Assembly (NCBI GenBank): GCA_050295975.1
Contig: JBNKQR010000006.1
Coordinates: 1-64,000, forward strand
Direction of reading: 5' to 3'
Source: JAPHTQ01 sp050295975
GTDB taxonomy: Bacteria; Pseudomonadota; Gammaproteobacteria; Thiohalomonadales; Thiohalomonadaceae
Length of the DNA stretch: 64,000 bases
The notes below the pieces were generated by a model that did no database searches, was not told where the DNA came from, and saw nothing but the letters and a program-made list of their open reading frames with translations. Shown here piece by piece: positions 17,538 to 25,672 of this stretch. A program made the translations under genes and the position numbers. Each line of letters begins with the position of its first letter. Positions within the stretch are counted from its first letter, which is position 1.

Positions 17538-17570
17538 TGATAAAGGCCCCAACAGGGGCCTTTATCATTT
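17538..17570 (+). terminator. Rho-independent terminator after the six-cysteine protein gene
   Basis: A perfect 13-bp inverted repeat (TGATAAAGGCCCC / GGGGCCTTTATCA) with loop AACA is followed by TTTT. It is symmetric and might work in both directions. Confidence 0.85.
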
Positions 17571-17709
17571 TCCTGCTCCACTTTCTTATCTCCAGTGTGT
17601 GAACTCATGTGGGACCCACGAAATAGTTGAAGGGGCTTTAATTCTCCCGCGGTGGGCTATACCTATTCCTAGGCACCGCATTCACCATAAATCTAAAAGG
17701 AGCTTTTCC

Positions 17710-18786
17710 ATGCCCGCCAACGCCGCCCCTCTGTTTGATTCTGTCAAATTGGGAGATCTTACCCTTCCCAACCGTTTTGTAATGGCCCCACTAACCCGTT
17801 GCCGGGCAATTAACCATATTCCAAACGACCTGATGGCGGAGTATTACGAGCAGCGTGCCAGCGCCGGGTTAGTGATCACAGAATGTACGATGGTGATTGA
17901 GGGGACCTCCTCATTTGGTAATGACCCTGGTATTTACTCAGCGGAGCAGATTGAAGGCTGGAAGAAGACCACCGATGCCGTGCACAAGGCGGGTGGACGG
18001 ATCTTCATGCAGATATGGCACGCTGGCCGCGCCGCGCATCCGCTACTCAACAGTGGTAAAGAGTGTGTGGCACCGAGTGCCCTTGCCATTGAGAGCGAAA
18101 CCTACACACCTGAAGGGAAGAAGCCCTATACCGTTCCACACGCACTGACCAAGGCGGAGATCGTCGACATTGTGCAGGATTTCCGCAAGGGTGCCGCCAA
18201 TGCCATCGCTGCGGGTTTTGACGGTGTTGAAGTGCATGGGGCCAATGGTTATCTGATTGATCAGTTTTTGCGTGATGGTTCTAACCAACGTACTGACGAG
18301 TACGGTGGCTCACCGGAAAACCGTGCCCGCTTCCTGACAGAAGTGCTTGAAGCCGTAACCAGTGAAATTGGTAGCCAACGGGTGGGTCTACGTCTCTCCC
18401 CGTTGAACAGTTTTAACAGTATGCAAGATAGTGACCCCGCTGGCTGGACCCGTTTCCTGGCCGAATACCTGAACAGATTTGAACTGGCCTATCTGCATCT
18501 GATGCGGGCGGATTTCTTCGGTGTGCAGCAGGCGGATGTGGTGAGCATTGCCCGTGAAAACTACAAAGGTCATCTGATGGTGAATATGGGTTACAGCGCA
18601 GAAGAGGCCGCTCAGGTGATAAGTGATAAGGTCGCCGATTCCGTGGCCTTTGGTACGGCCTTTCTGGCTAATCCAGATCTGCCTGCCCGTGTTAAAGCGG
18701 GTGCGGAGCTCAATGCTCCGGATCAGGATACTTTCTACACGGCAGATGCAAAAGGGTATACCGACTATCCGTTTATGTCTTCCTAG
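17710..18786 (+). CDS. Old yellow enzyme family alkene reductase (NemA/XenB type)
   Basis: 358-residue FMN-dependent TIM-barrel reductase that uses NAD(P)H to reduce activated alkenes, nitro compounds or similar electrophiles. The ATG with AAAAGGAG upstream is chosen over an upstream frame extension. Visible features: LGDLTLPNRFVMAPLTRCRA at the N-terminus, QIWHAGRAAHP, the catalytic/substrate region GFDGVEVHGANGYLIDQFLRDGSNQRTD, and the phosphate-binding GTAFLANPDLPARV at the C-terminus. Physiological substrate unknown. Confidence 0.9.
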   Translation: MPANAAPLFDSVKLGDLTLPNRFVMAPLTRCRAINHIPNDLMAEYYEQRASAGLVITECTMVIEGTSSFGNDPGIYSAEQIEGWKKTTDAVHKAGGRIFMQIWHAGRAAHPLLNSGKECVAPSALAIESETYTPEGKKPYTVPHALTKAEIVDIVQDFRKGAANAIAAGFDGVEVHGANGYLIDQFLRDGSNQRTDEYGGSPENRARFLTEVLEAVTSEIGSQRVGLRLSPLNSFNSMQDSDPAGWTRFLAEYLNRFELAYLHLMRADFFGVQQADVVSIARENYKGHLMVNMGYSAEEAAQVISDKVADSVAFGTAFLANPDLPARVKAGAELNAPDQDTFYTADAKGYTDYPFMSS

Positions 18787-18837
18787 TCGACATGGAATGT
18801 CTAATCGATATTTTGCATAAGAGCAGTTTTCCAATGT

Positions 18838-19038
18838 ATGGGTGAGACTATGGGGATAGAGTTCATAGAATATTTATTCGGTGGTTTTATCTATTGGCTA
18901 TCTGCGACATTCCGTGAGAGGAAAAAGCAGGAGTGGGCTAACAAAGGCAATATGTACAAAATTTATGAAGTGGGTATGTGGGTTACTATTCCATTGGCCA
19001 CGCTGCTACTGATTGTTGCTGTTGCAGCAAGTAAATGA
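18838..19038 (+). CDS. Small hypothetical membrane protein
   Basis: 66 residues (62 if the ATG at 18850 is used). Two hydrophobic segments flank a charged KKQEWANKGN loop: EYLFGGFIYWLSATF and a C-terminal VTIPLATLLLIVAVAA. A terminator hairpin follows about 10 nt after the stop, which supports a real transcript. No family recognised. Confidence 0.5.
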   Translation: MGETMGIEFIEYLFGGFIYWLSATFRERKKQEWANKGNMYKIYEVGMWVTIPLATLLLIVAVAASK

Positions 19039-19048
19039 ATTCAGCTAC

Positions 19049-19076
19049 AGAGGTCCTACTAGGACCTCTCCGTTTT
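19049..19076 (+). terminator. Rho-independent terminator
   Basis: Nine-bp perfect stem AGAGGTCCT / AGGACCTCT with loop ACT, then TTTT. It closes the small membrane protein gene and also lies at the end of the decayed exporter fragment. Confidence 0.75.
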
Positions 19077-19077
19077 A

Positions 19078-19285
19078 TCATCCAAGCTCTCGATGTTTTT
19101 CCGCTTCGTGCTCTTCCTACTGTAGTAGCGCCCACATCTCTGCGTAGCGACTATTTTTCGCCAGTAGCTCCTGATGGCTGCCGCGCTCGATAATAAGTCC
19201 CTGGTCCATCACCAGTATTTGATCTGCGTCGATCACGGTGGAGAGGCGGTGGGCGATCACCATGGGTATGTGGTCGGTTATCCCG
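19078..19285 (-). pseudogene. Decayed 3'-end copy of the ABC exporter gene
   Basis: Read on the minus strand, this stretch encodes VIAHRLSTVIDADQILVMDQ and continues to EMWALLQ. By hand alignment 44 of 47 residues equal the C-terminus of the intact exporter ending at 20543. A TAG stop after WALLQ interrupts it, yet homology continues in frame for the last 13 codons (EEHEAEKHRELG). Homology to the intact gene stops abruptly near 19285, and no start or Walker motifs exist upstream. This is a remnant in direct orientation with the intact gene about 1.46 kb away. Confidence 0.85.
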
Positions 19286-19468
19286 ATTGCGAGCTGAGTC
19301 AGGGATTGTTTGCGTAAGGACAATAATGCTTGTAATTAATGTGGTAACTATTAAGAATTGCTATGCCTGCAATCTCAGGTTCCACTGACTTGGAAGGTCA
19401 GTTGTTACAAACGTGAAATGAGATTTTTACCGTCAGGGTCGTATTTGGCAATTTCTATCGGAGCAAGT

Positions 19469-19861
19469 ATGAAAAGGATGCGCATAAAGTTTAACAAGCT
19501 GGGTGAGGGTGTGATGGAGTGTGAGGGGTATAAGAAGTTCAAGTGTTTGGGCAAAAAAGGCTTGAAATACCCCGTGGATATTACAATTGACCCGGCAAAA
19601 AAAGGTACAAAAGTTAATCCCTATTTCAGTCAATCCTATGTCTGTGATTATGCAGGCGTCACGCTACCCTGCCGTATGAATTATTCAATTCTTATATGGG
19701 GCCAGAGAGGGGTATTTATTCACGAGTGGCCAAATCCAGCGACCTTTGCGGGAAACGGCGGCCCAACCGGCGGGTGTATACATCTGGAGATTGGTGATGC
19801 CAAACTGGTCTATGACTGGGTAGACAGGAAAACACGAATCACTATGGATTATCCTTGGTAG
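19469..19861 (+). CDS. L,D-transpeptidase-like (YkuD/DUF2778-like) small protein
   Basis: 130 residues from the ATG at 19469 (SD-like GGAGC upstream; in-frame ATG at 19418 is an alternative). The C-terminal half has GVFIHEWPNPATFAGN followed by GGPTGGCIHL: a histidine, then the G-C-I-H form of the catalytic cysteine motif of L,D-transpeptidases. It lacks a clear signal peptide or LysM domain, and it is much shorter than housekeeping Ldt enzymes. A lipoprotein gene follows after 10 nt. Composition is AT-richer than the neighbours, which points to acquisition. Small stand-alone L,D-transpeptidase folds are known as interbacterial effectors (Tlde1 type), a possibility here. Confidence 0.6.
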   Translation: MKRMRIKFNKLGEGVMECEGYKKFKCLGKKGLKYPVDITIDPAKKGTKVNPYFSQSYVCDYAGVTLPCRMNYSILIWGQRGVFIHEWPNPATFAGNGGPTGGCIHLEIGDAKLVYDWVDRKTRITMDYPW

Positions 19862-19871
19862 GTGGTTAGTT

Positions 19872-20339
19872 ATGTTTAAAGCATATGCAGGTTTCTGGAT
19901 GTCGATACTTCTGTGTGGCTGCTCGTATGCTACGGAAACAAATAGTATCTTGGGGGTGTATAAGGTTATTGAAAGAAAGTGCTCTGGCACAGAGCCGGAG
20001 ATAAATGCATGTAACGACATCTCGTTGTTGGAATTTGTCAAAGGTAATTTTTATAAAATCGCAGATAACGAAATCGCCTTTGTTGTTTGGTCTGGTAATT
20101 CAGATTTGACCTACAGCGCAAGAAAATATACAGGAAACAATGTAGTTGAGTCTTATCCGGTAAAGCTTGTTATTTCTGATGACGAAGGCTTTAGCGAGTT
20201 TCTTTTGCTGACTGCAAAGTCTAAAGGTATATACAGTTTTGGCAAAAGTAATAGCGCTGATATCTCCGAATTGGCCGTGGTGCCAATTTCGGATGAGGAT
20301 CTTCGCGGGTACACTAAAGAATACCCAGGAAATGACTAA
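19872..20339 (+). CDS. Hypothetical lipoprotein, possible partner/immunity protein
   Basis: 155 residues. The signal peptide ends in lipobox LLCGC; AGGTGG precedes the ATG. The mature domain looks beta-rich (ILGVYKVIERKCSG, IAFVVWSGNSDLTY, YPVKLVISDDEG) with no family recognised. It is the second gene of a bicistron with the L,D-transpeptidase-like gene. A periplasm-facing lipoprotein next to a cell-wall-active domain fits an immunity protein, but this is inference only. Confidence 0.55.
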   Translation: MFKAYAGFWMSILLCGCSYATETNSILGVYKVIERKCSGTEPEINACNDISLLEFVKGNFYKIADNEIAFVVWSGNSDLTYSARKYTGNNVVESYPVKLVISDDEGFSEFLLLTAKSKGIYSFGKSNSADISELAVVPISDEDLRGYTKEYPGND

Positions 20340-20512
20340 ATAACTGTTCCTGAATGGTAACCGGTCGGTCGTCCTTCAGGTCGTTATGTCGGGCAAAAAT
20401 CCGATCCTCAAATGGATATGAAGTCGGAACACTTATTTAATCGCCCAACAGCGCATTGGGATAAGGTTGACAGGCAGTTTGTAATTCAGTCGGAATCATT
20501 ACACCATTAGAC

Positions 20513-20538
20513 AACCACACCTTGAGGGTGTGGTTTTC
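20513..20538 (+). terminator. Rho-independent terminator at the end of the cassette
   Basis: Nine-bp perfect stem AACCACACC / GGTGTGGTT with a five-base loop, followed by TTTCATTT. It ends the plus-strand cassette and lies only 8 nt from the convergent exporter stop, so it may serve both directions. Confidence 0.75.
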
Positions 20539-20542
20539 ATTT

Positions 20543-22351
20543 CTATCCCAGTTTTCGATGTTCTTCAGCTTCCTGTTCTTCCTGCTGCAACGCCCACATC
20601 TCCGCATAGCGACTATTTTGTGCCAGTAGTTCCTGATGGCTGCCGCGCTCGATAATTCGGCCCTGATCCATCACCAGTATTTGATCCGCGTCGATCACGG
20701 TTGAGAGGCGGTGGGCGATCACCAGGGTGGTGTGATCGCTGGCCAACTCCTGTAGTGCTTCAAGAATAGTTTTTTCCGATTTTGAGTCGAGTGATGAGGT
20801 TGCTTCATCGAACACCAGTATCTTCGGATTTTTGAGCACTGCCCTTGCTATCGCGATGCGCTGTTTTTCTCCACCGGAGAGTTTCAGGCCGCGCTCGCCG
20901 ACCACGGTTTGATAGCCGTCGGGCAGTGAGTCGATGAAGCTGTGGATGTTGGCAAGTTGCGCGGCACGCACAATCTCTTCGTGATCAGCGCCGCAACGAC
21001 CGTAGGCGATGTTGTATTCGGTGGTGTCGTTAAACAGTACGGTGTCCTGCGGCACGATGCCGATAGCTGCACGCAGACTTTCCTGAGTCACCTCGCGTAC
21101 ATCCTGGCCATTGATAAGCACTCGTCCATCGCTGGTGTCATAGAAGCGAAACAGCAGACGGGCGAGGGTCGATTTACCTGCACCGCTGTGACCGACCACT
21201 GCCACTTTATGTCCTGCCGGGATCTCAAAATCGACATCGGCGAGGATCGGTCGTTCTGATTGGTAGTGGAACTTCACATGTTCGAAGCGCACCGCACCAT
21301 TGCCGATCTGTAACGGTTGGGCATCTGGCTTGTCGACGATCTCGGGCTCTTCACGCAACAGGCTGAACATCCGCTCCATATCGGATAACGCATGTTTCAC
21401 CTGGCTGTAGACCACGCCGAGGAAGTTGAGTGGGATGAACACCTGCAACATAAAGGCGTTGACCAGCACCAGATCGCCCAGGCTCATTACTCCGGCAGTC
21501 ACTTCGCTGGCGGCGAGGATCATGATCAGGGTGACACCGATGGCGATGATCGCGCCCTGGGCGATGTTGAGGCCGGACATGGAGGTCTGGCTTTTCACCG
21601 CCGCATCCTGCCACTCGGTCAGGGTTTCGTCGTAACGTCGCTGTTCGAAACTTTCGTTGTTGAAGTACTTCACTGTCTCGTAATTGATCAACGAGTCGAT
21701 GGCCTGAGAGTTGGCTTCCGAGTCTTTTGAATTCATGCGATGACGGAACTTCATGCGCCAGTTGGTAATGAAGAAGGTGATGGTGACGTAGATCGCTACG
21801 GTGATCACGGTGATCAGGGCGAACCAGACGTTGTACTTGCTCAGCAGGATCCCGGCCACCAACCCTAGTTCAACGAAGGTGGGCAGGATCGAGAAGACCA
21901 TGTAGTTGAGTAGCGAGGCGGCGCTACGGGTGCCGCGTTCCATATCGCGGGAGAGTGCACCAGTCTTGCGCTCCAGGTGGTAGCGCAGGGAGAGTTTGTG
22001 CAGGTGGTCGAGGGATTTCAGCGACAGCTCACGCATAGTGCCGTGACGAACCTTGGCGAAGACCACGTCGCGCAGTTCGTTGAAGGCAGAACCGGCCAGA
22101 CGCAACACACCGTAGGCCAACAACAGCACAATGGGCAGGGTGGCGGTGTGTCCATTGGAGGTATCGAGGGCGTCGACGATCTCTTTTAGTGCCAGCGGTA
22201 CACCGACGATGGCCAGTTTGGAGAAGACCAGAAAGGCCAGCGCCAGTCCGGCTCGGCCACGGTAGTTCCACAGATAGGGCAGCAGTGAGCGGACGGTCTG
22301 CCAGTCGTTGCGTTCTGCCAGTGGCTCTTCGGTTCGTTTGATGCGCATCAT
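20543..22351 (-). CDS. ABC exporter, ATM1/HMT1-like half transporter (membrane + ATPase)
   Basis: 602 residues: N-terminal six-helix ABC membrane domain (about 25-320) and C-terminal ATPase. Visible motifs are Walker A GHSGAGKS, signature LSGGEKQR, Walker B ILVFDEATSSLD and the switch histidine in VIAHRLS. The sequences NYETVKYFNNE and RDMERGTRS in the membrane domain are typical of Atm1-type exporters, which move glutathione-linked sulfur or metal compounds. It would act as a homodimer in the inner membrane. Its 3' end is duplicated as a decayed fragment at 19078-19285. Confidence 0.88.
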   Translation of the reverse strand: MMRIKRTEEPLAERNDWQTVRSLLPYLWNYRGRAGLALAFLVFSKLAIVGVPLALKEIVDALDTSNGHTATLPIVLLLAYGVLRLAGSAFNELRDVVFAKVRHGTMRELSLKSLDHLHKLSLRYHLERKTGALSRDMERGTRSAASLLNYMVFSILPTFVELGLVAGILLSKYNVWFALITVITVAIYVTITFFITNWRMKFRHRMNSKDSEANSQAIDSLINYETVKYFNNESFEQRRYDETLTEWQDAAVKSQTSMSGLNIAQGAIIAIGVTLIMILAASEVTAGVMSLGDLVLVNAFMLQVFIPLNFLGVVYSQVKHALSDMERMFSLLREEPEIVDKPDAQPLQIGNGAVRFEHVKFHYQSERPILADVDFEIPAGHKVAVVGHSGAGKSTLARLLFRFYDTSDGRVLINGQDVREVTQESLRAAIGIVPQDTVLFNDTTEYNIAYGRCGADHEEIVRAAQLANIHSFIDSLPDGYQTVVGERGLKLSGGEKQRIAIARAVLKNPKILVFDEATSSLDSKSEKTILEALQELASDHTTLVIAHRLSTVIDADQILVMDQGRIIERGSHQELLAQNSRYAEMWALQQEEQEAEEHRKLG

Positions 22352-22488
22352 TATCCGTTGTAATCCAGTATTACGAGATGTTTCTTATTATCCGCCTTTC
22401 TCTGCGGATGGATACACCTCAACCCTAAGTTGCGCTTATACTGCGTCTATTCAACGTTGTACGTCGCAAGACGATATGGAGGTAGATC

Positions 22489-22761
22489 ATGGCAATGCCA
22501 ACCGAGGAAGAGTTGAAAACGGCACTGGCCGAGGCTGGACGTATGCGAGAGCAGGGAGAGGATCCCCTCTTTGTCGCCAAATCACTCCTCAACCTCAACT
22601 ACCAGAACGAGCAGCTCAAGGAGGTGCTCAAGATAGCGGACAAGTTTCTGCGTACCGGTATGAATACGATGGATCATCAGAAGCTGAAGAAGGCGATCGA
22701 GAAAGCCCGCAACGCCATCGAACGTACAGGCGCCATCGAAGGGGATAAATTCTGGCTCTGA
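22489..22761 (+). CDS. Conserved hypothetical protein, helical, 90 residues
   Basis: Soluble, highly charged and probably all-helical (PTEEELKTALAEAGRMREQ, KLKKAIEKARNAIE). A good ribosome site (GGAGG) precedes the ATG. I recall similar short proteins in gammaproteobacteria but know no function. It is divergent from the ABC exporter and upstream of the zinc-ribbon gene. Confidence 0.65.
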   Translation: MAMPTEEELKTALAEAGRMREQGEDPLFVAKSLLNLNYQNEQLKEVLKIADKFLRTGMNTMDHQKLKKAIEKARNAIERTGAIEGDKFWL

Positions 22762-22908
22762 ATGTCTCCTGCTCCATAGCCGATTATATGCGAGGCTTTC
22801 CACTCCTTGGTGGAATACCCTCCGCGGCGTAGAATACAACTCTTGATGTGGCGGGCTAAGCCCCCACTATTTATCCAGTTACAACCCTGTTCCCCTGCGA
22901 GGAATTTC

Positions 22909-23127
22909 ATGCCTTTCTACGAGTATCAATGCAAGGCCTGTGGTCACCGCCTGGAGGTGATGCAGAAGATGAGCGATCCGCTACTCACCGACTGCCCCGA
23001 ATGTGGCAAGGCCGAACTGACAAAACTGATCTCCACCGGTAGTTTCACCCATAAAGCCGCCAGCATCGATAACGCCCCGGCCTGTGCTAGTGGTGCCTGC
23101 GGCGGCGGCTGTATGGCAAATAAGTAG
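22909..23127 (+). CDS. FmdB-family zinc-ribbon regulatory protein
   Basis: 72 residues beginning MPFYEYQCKACGH, the family signature. Two CxxC pairs (CKAC and CPEC) form a zinc ribbon. The C-terminus is Cys/Gly-rich (CASGACGGGC). The start is set by this conserved MPFYEY; the upstream frame extension is ignored. It precedes the DUF502 gene and aspS, the usual gammaproteobacterial order. Exact role is unknown. Confidence 0.85.
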   Translation: MPFYEYQCKACGHRLEVMQKMSDPLLTDCPECGKAELTKLISTGSFTHKAASIDNAPACASGACGGGCMANK

Positions 23128-23140
23128 GTACCTGTATTCA

Positions 23141-23785
23141 ATGATCTCCGCACTACGCCGCTACCTGATGGCTGGACTTCTGGTCTGGATCCCGCTCGGT
23201 GTCACCATCATCGTCGTCAAGATGCTGATCGGTCTGCTCGACCGCAGTATGTTGCTGGTGCCGCAGCAGTATCGTCCTGAGCAGCTGTTCGGTGTTTCGA
23301 TCCCCGGGCTCGGGGTGATCGTCGCGGTAGTGGTGGTGCTGTTCACCGGGGTGATCGTCGCCAATCTGTTCGGTCGCAAGCTTGTCGCCCTGTGGGAATC
23401 GCTGTTGTCACGCATCCCACTGGTCAGCTCGGTCTACTCGGCGGTAAAGCAGATCGCAGAGACGATGTTCTCCTCCTCCGGCCAGTCGTTTCGCAAGGTG
23501 CTGCTGGTGGAGTATCCGCGCAAGGGAATGTGGACTCTGGCCTTCCAGACCGGCACCGAGGTCGGTGAGGCCCAGTGCAAAACCGGGCGCAAAGTGATCA
23601 ATATATACGTCCCCACCACCCCCAACCCCACCTCCGGCTTCTTCATCATGGTGCCGAAGGAGGACGTGATCGAGCTGGATATGAGTGTCGATGATGGCCT
23701 GCGGATGATTATCTCAATGGGTTCGGTGGTGCCCAATCCAGCCGTTGATGGTTGCCCCCAACCACCGTTAAAGGACACCGAGTAA
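23141..23785 (+). CDS. DUF502 family membrane protein
   Basis: 214 residues with two N-terminal membrane segments (YLMAGLLVWIPLGVTIIVVK and a valine-rich helix near residue 60-80) and a conserved soluble part with SRIPLVSSVYSAVKQ and PTTPNPTSGFF. These match DUF502. The gene follows the zinc-ribbon gene by 13 nt and precedes aspS. Function unknown. Confidence 0.85.
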   Translation: MISALRRYLMAGLLVWIPLGVTIIVVKMLIGLLDRSMLLVPQQYRPEQLFGVSIPGLGVIVAVVVVLFTGVIVANLFGRKLVALWESLLSRIPLVSSVYSAVKQIAETMFSSSGQSFRKVLLVEYPRKGMWTLAFQTGTEVGEAQCKTGRKVINIYVPTTPNPTSGFFIMVPKEDVIELDMSVDDGLRMIISMGSVVPNPAVDGCPQPPLKDTE

Positions 23786-23861
23786 CCCTCTGGCAGTTGC
23801 GTCGGGCCCCGCCGATCCGTAACATTCCCGCTTTTCCCCTATTCAGACAGGACAGAACACC

Positions 23862-25655
23862 ATGCGCAGCTTTTACTGCGGCCAGTTGAACGAATCCCAT
23901 ATCGATCAGGAGATCGAGCTTGCCGGTTGGGTCCACCGCCGCCGTGACCATGGCGGGGTTATCTTTATTGATCTACGTGACCGCGAGGGCGTTGCCCAGG
24001 TTGTGTTCGATCCTGACCTGCCAGATGTATTCTCCACCGCCGAGAGCGTGCGCAACGAATTCGTGCTGCACATCAAGGGCAAGGTACGCCGCCGTCCCGA
24101 AGGCACCGAGAACAATGACCTGCCCACTGGCCAGGTGGAGGTGCTGGGTAAGGAACTGACCGTGCTTAACCGTTCCGAGACACCACCCTTCATGCTCGAT
24201 GTCGAAGACGATGAGGTGGGTGAGGAACATCGCCTGAAGTATCGCTACGTGGATCTGCGTCGTCCGCAGATGTTGCAAAGGATGAAGTTCCGCTCTGAGA
24301 TGACCCGCGCCCTGCGTAACTATCTGGACGAGCGCGGCTTCCTCGACATCGAAACCCCAATGCTGACCAAGGCTACCCCCGAAGGTGCCCGCGACTATCT
24401 GGTGCCGAGCCGTACCCACCAGGGTAGCTTCTTCGCTCTGCCGCAGTCGCCACAGATCTTCAAGCAGCTGCTGATGGTTTCCGGTATGGACCGCTACTAT
24501 CAGATCGTGCGCTGCTTCCGTGATGAAGACCTGCGTGCCGACCGCCAGCCCGAATTTACTCAAATCGACATCGAGACCTCCTTTATGGATGAGGAGGAGA
24601 TCATGACCCTCACCGAGGGGATGATCCGTGAGATGTTCGCCAAGGTGCTGGAAGAGCAACTGCCCAATCCGTTCCCGCGTATGAGCTACGCCGAGGCGAT
24701 GGAGCGCTACGGTTCCGACAAGCCGGACCTGCGTATCCCGCTGGAGCTGATCGAAGTGGCCGACCTGATGAAGGAGGTGGAATTCAAGGTCTTCTCTGGT
24801 CCGGCCAACGATCCTTCAAGTCGCGTCACCGCGCTGCGCGTACCCAAGGGCAGCTCAATCTCGCGTAAAGAGATCGACGACTACACCAAGTACGTCAGCA
24901 TCTACGGCGCCAAGGGGCTGGCCTACATCAAGGTCAACGAACTGGCCAAGGGTGTAGAAGGACTGCAGTCACCGATCCTCAAGTTTCTGCCTGACGAAGT
25001 GGCACTCAACATCATGCAGCGCGTGGGCGCAGAGGATGGCGATCTGGTCTTCTTCGGTGCCGACAAGGCTAAGGTGGTCAACGAGTCGCTGGGCGCCCTG
25101 CGGGTCAAGCTGGGTCACGACCTCAATCTGCTCACCCATGGCTGGGCCCCCCTGTGGGTGGTCGACTTCCCGATGTTTGAGTGGGAAGAGAAAGATGGCC
25201 GTTTCTACTCGCTGCATCACCCGTTCACCTCGCCCGCCGAGGCCGATATCGACAAGCTCGAATCGGATCCGGGTAACTGTCTCTCCCGCGCCTACGACAT
25301 GGTACTCAACGGCACCGAAATCGGTGGCGGTTCCATGCGTATCTACCGCGAAGATGTACAGGAACGTGTCTTCCGCGCTCTTGGTATTTCCGATGAAGAG
25401 GCACGTGAGAAGTTCGGCTTCCTGCTCGATGCCCTGAAATACGGTTGTCCGCCGCACGGTGGTCTCGCCTTCGGTCTGGATCGCCTGGTGATGCTGATGA
25501 CCGGTGCCAGGTCGATCCGTGACGTGATGGCTTTCCCCAAGACCCAGACCGCTGCCTGTCTGCTCACCGATGCACCATCCAACGTTTCACCAGCACAACT
25601 GGTGGAGCTGGGTATTCGCGTGGCCAAGCCGCAGAAAGAAGAGAAAGCGGGCTAA
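23862..25655 (+). CDS. aspS: Aspartyl-tRNA synthetase (bacterial type)
   Basis: 597 residues, normal bacterial length. N-terminal OB-fold anticodon-binding domain (WVHRRRDHGGVIFIDLRDREG), class II motif 2 (FRDEDLRADRQPEFTQID), the bacterial GAD insertion in the middle, and motif 3 (GLAFGLDRLVMLMTG) near the C-terminus. It charges tRNA-Asp in the cytoplasm. Whether it also charges tRNA-Asn cannot be judged here because no gatCAB is in view. Confidence 0.97.
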   Translation: MRSFYCGQLNESHIDQEIELAGWVHRRRDHGGVIFIDLRDREGVAQVVFDPDLPDVFSTAESVRNEFVLHIKGKVRRRPEGTENNDLPTGQVEVLGKELTVLNRSETPPFMLDVEDDEVGEEHRLKYRYVDLRRPQMLQRMKFRSEMTRALRNYLDERGFLDIETPMLTKATPEGARDYLVPSRTHQGSFFALPQSPQIFKQLLMVSGMDRYYQIVRCFRDEDLRADRQPEFTQIDIETSFMDEEEIMTLTEGMIREMFAKVLEEQLPNPFPRMSYAEAMERYGSDKPDLRIPLELIEVADLMKEVEFKVFSGPANDPSSRVTALRVPKGSSISRKEIDDYTKYVSIYGAKGLAYIKVNELAKGVEGLQSPILKFLPDEVALNIMQRVGAEDGDLVFFGADKAKVVNESLGALRVKLGHDLNLLTHGWAPLWVVDFPMFEWEEKDGRFYSLHHPFTSPAEADIDKLESDPGNCLSRAYDMVLNGTEIGGGSMRIYREDVQERVFRALGISDEEAREKFGFLLDALKYGCPPHGGLAFGLDRLVMLMTGARSIRDVMAFPKTQTAACLLTDAPSNVSPAQLVELGIRVAKPQKEEKAG

Positions 25656-25672
25656 GCCGGCCAGAGCGAGCA

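Noticed and set aside
19117..19323. Short minus-strand frame as a functional ABC ATPase gene
   Set aside because: It lacks Walker A, signature and Walker B motifs, has a stop inside the homologous region, and its first residues are unrelated to the exporter.
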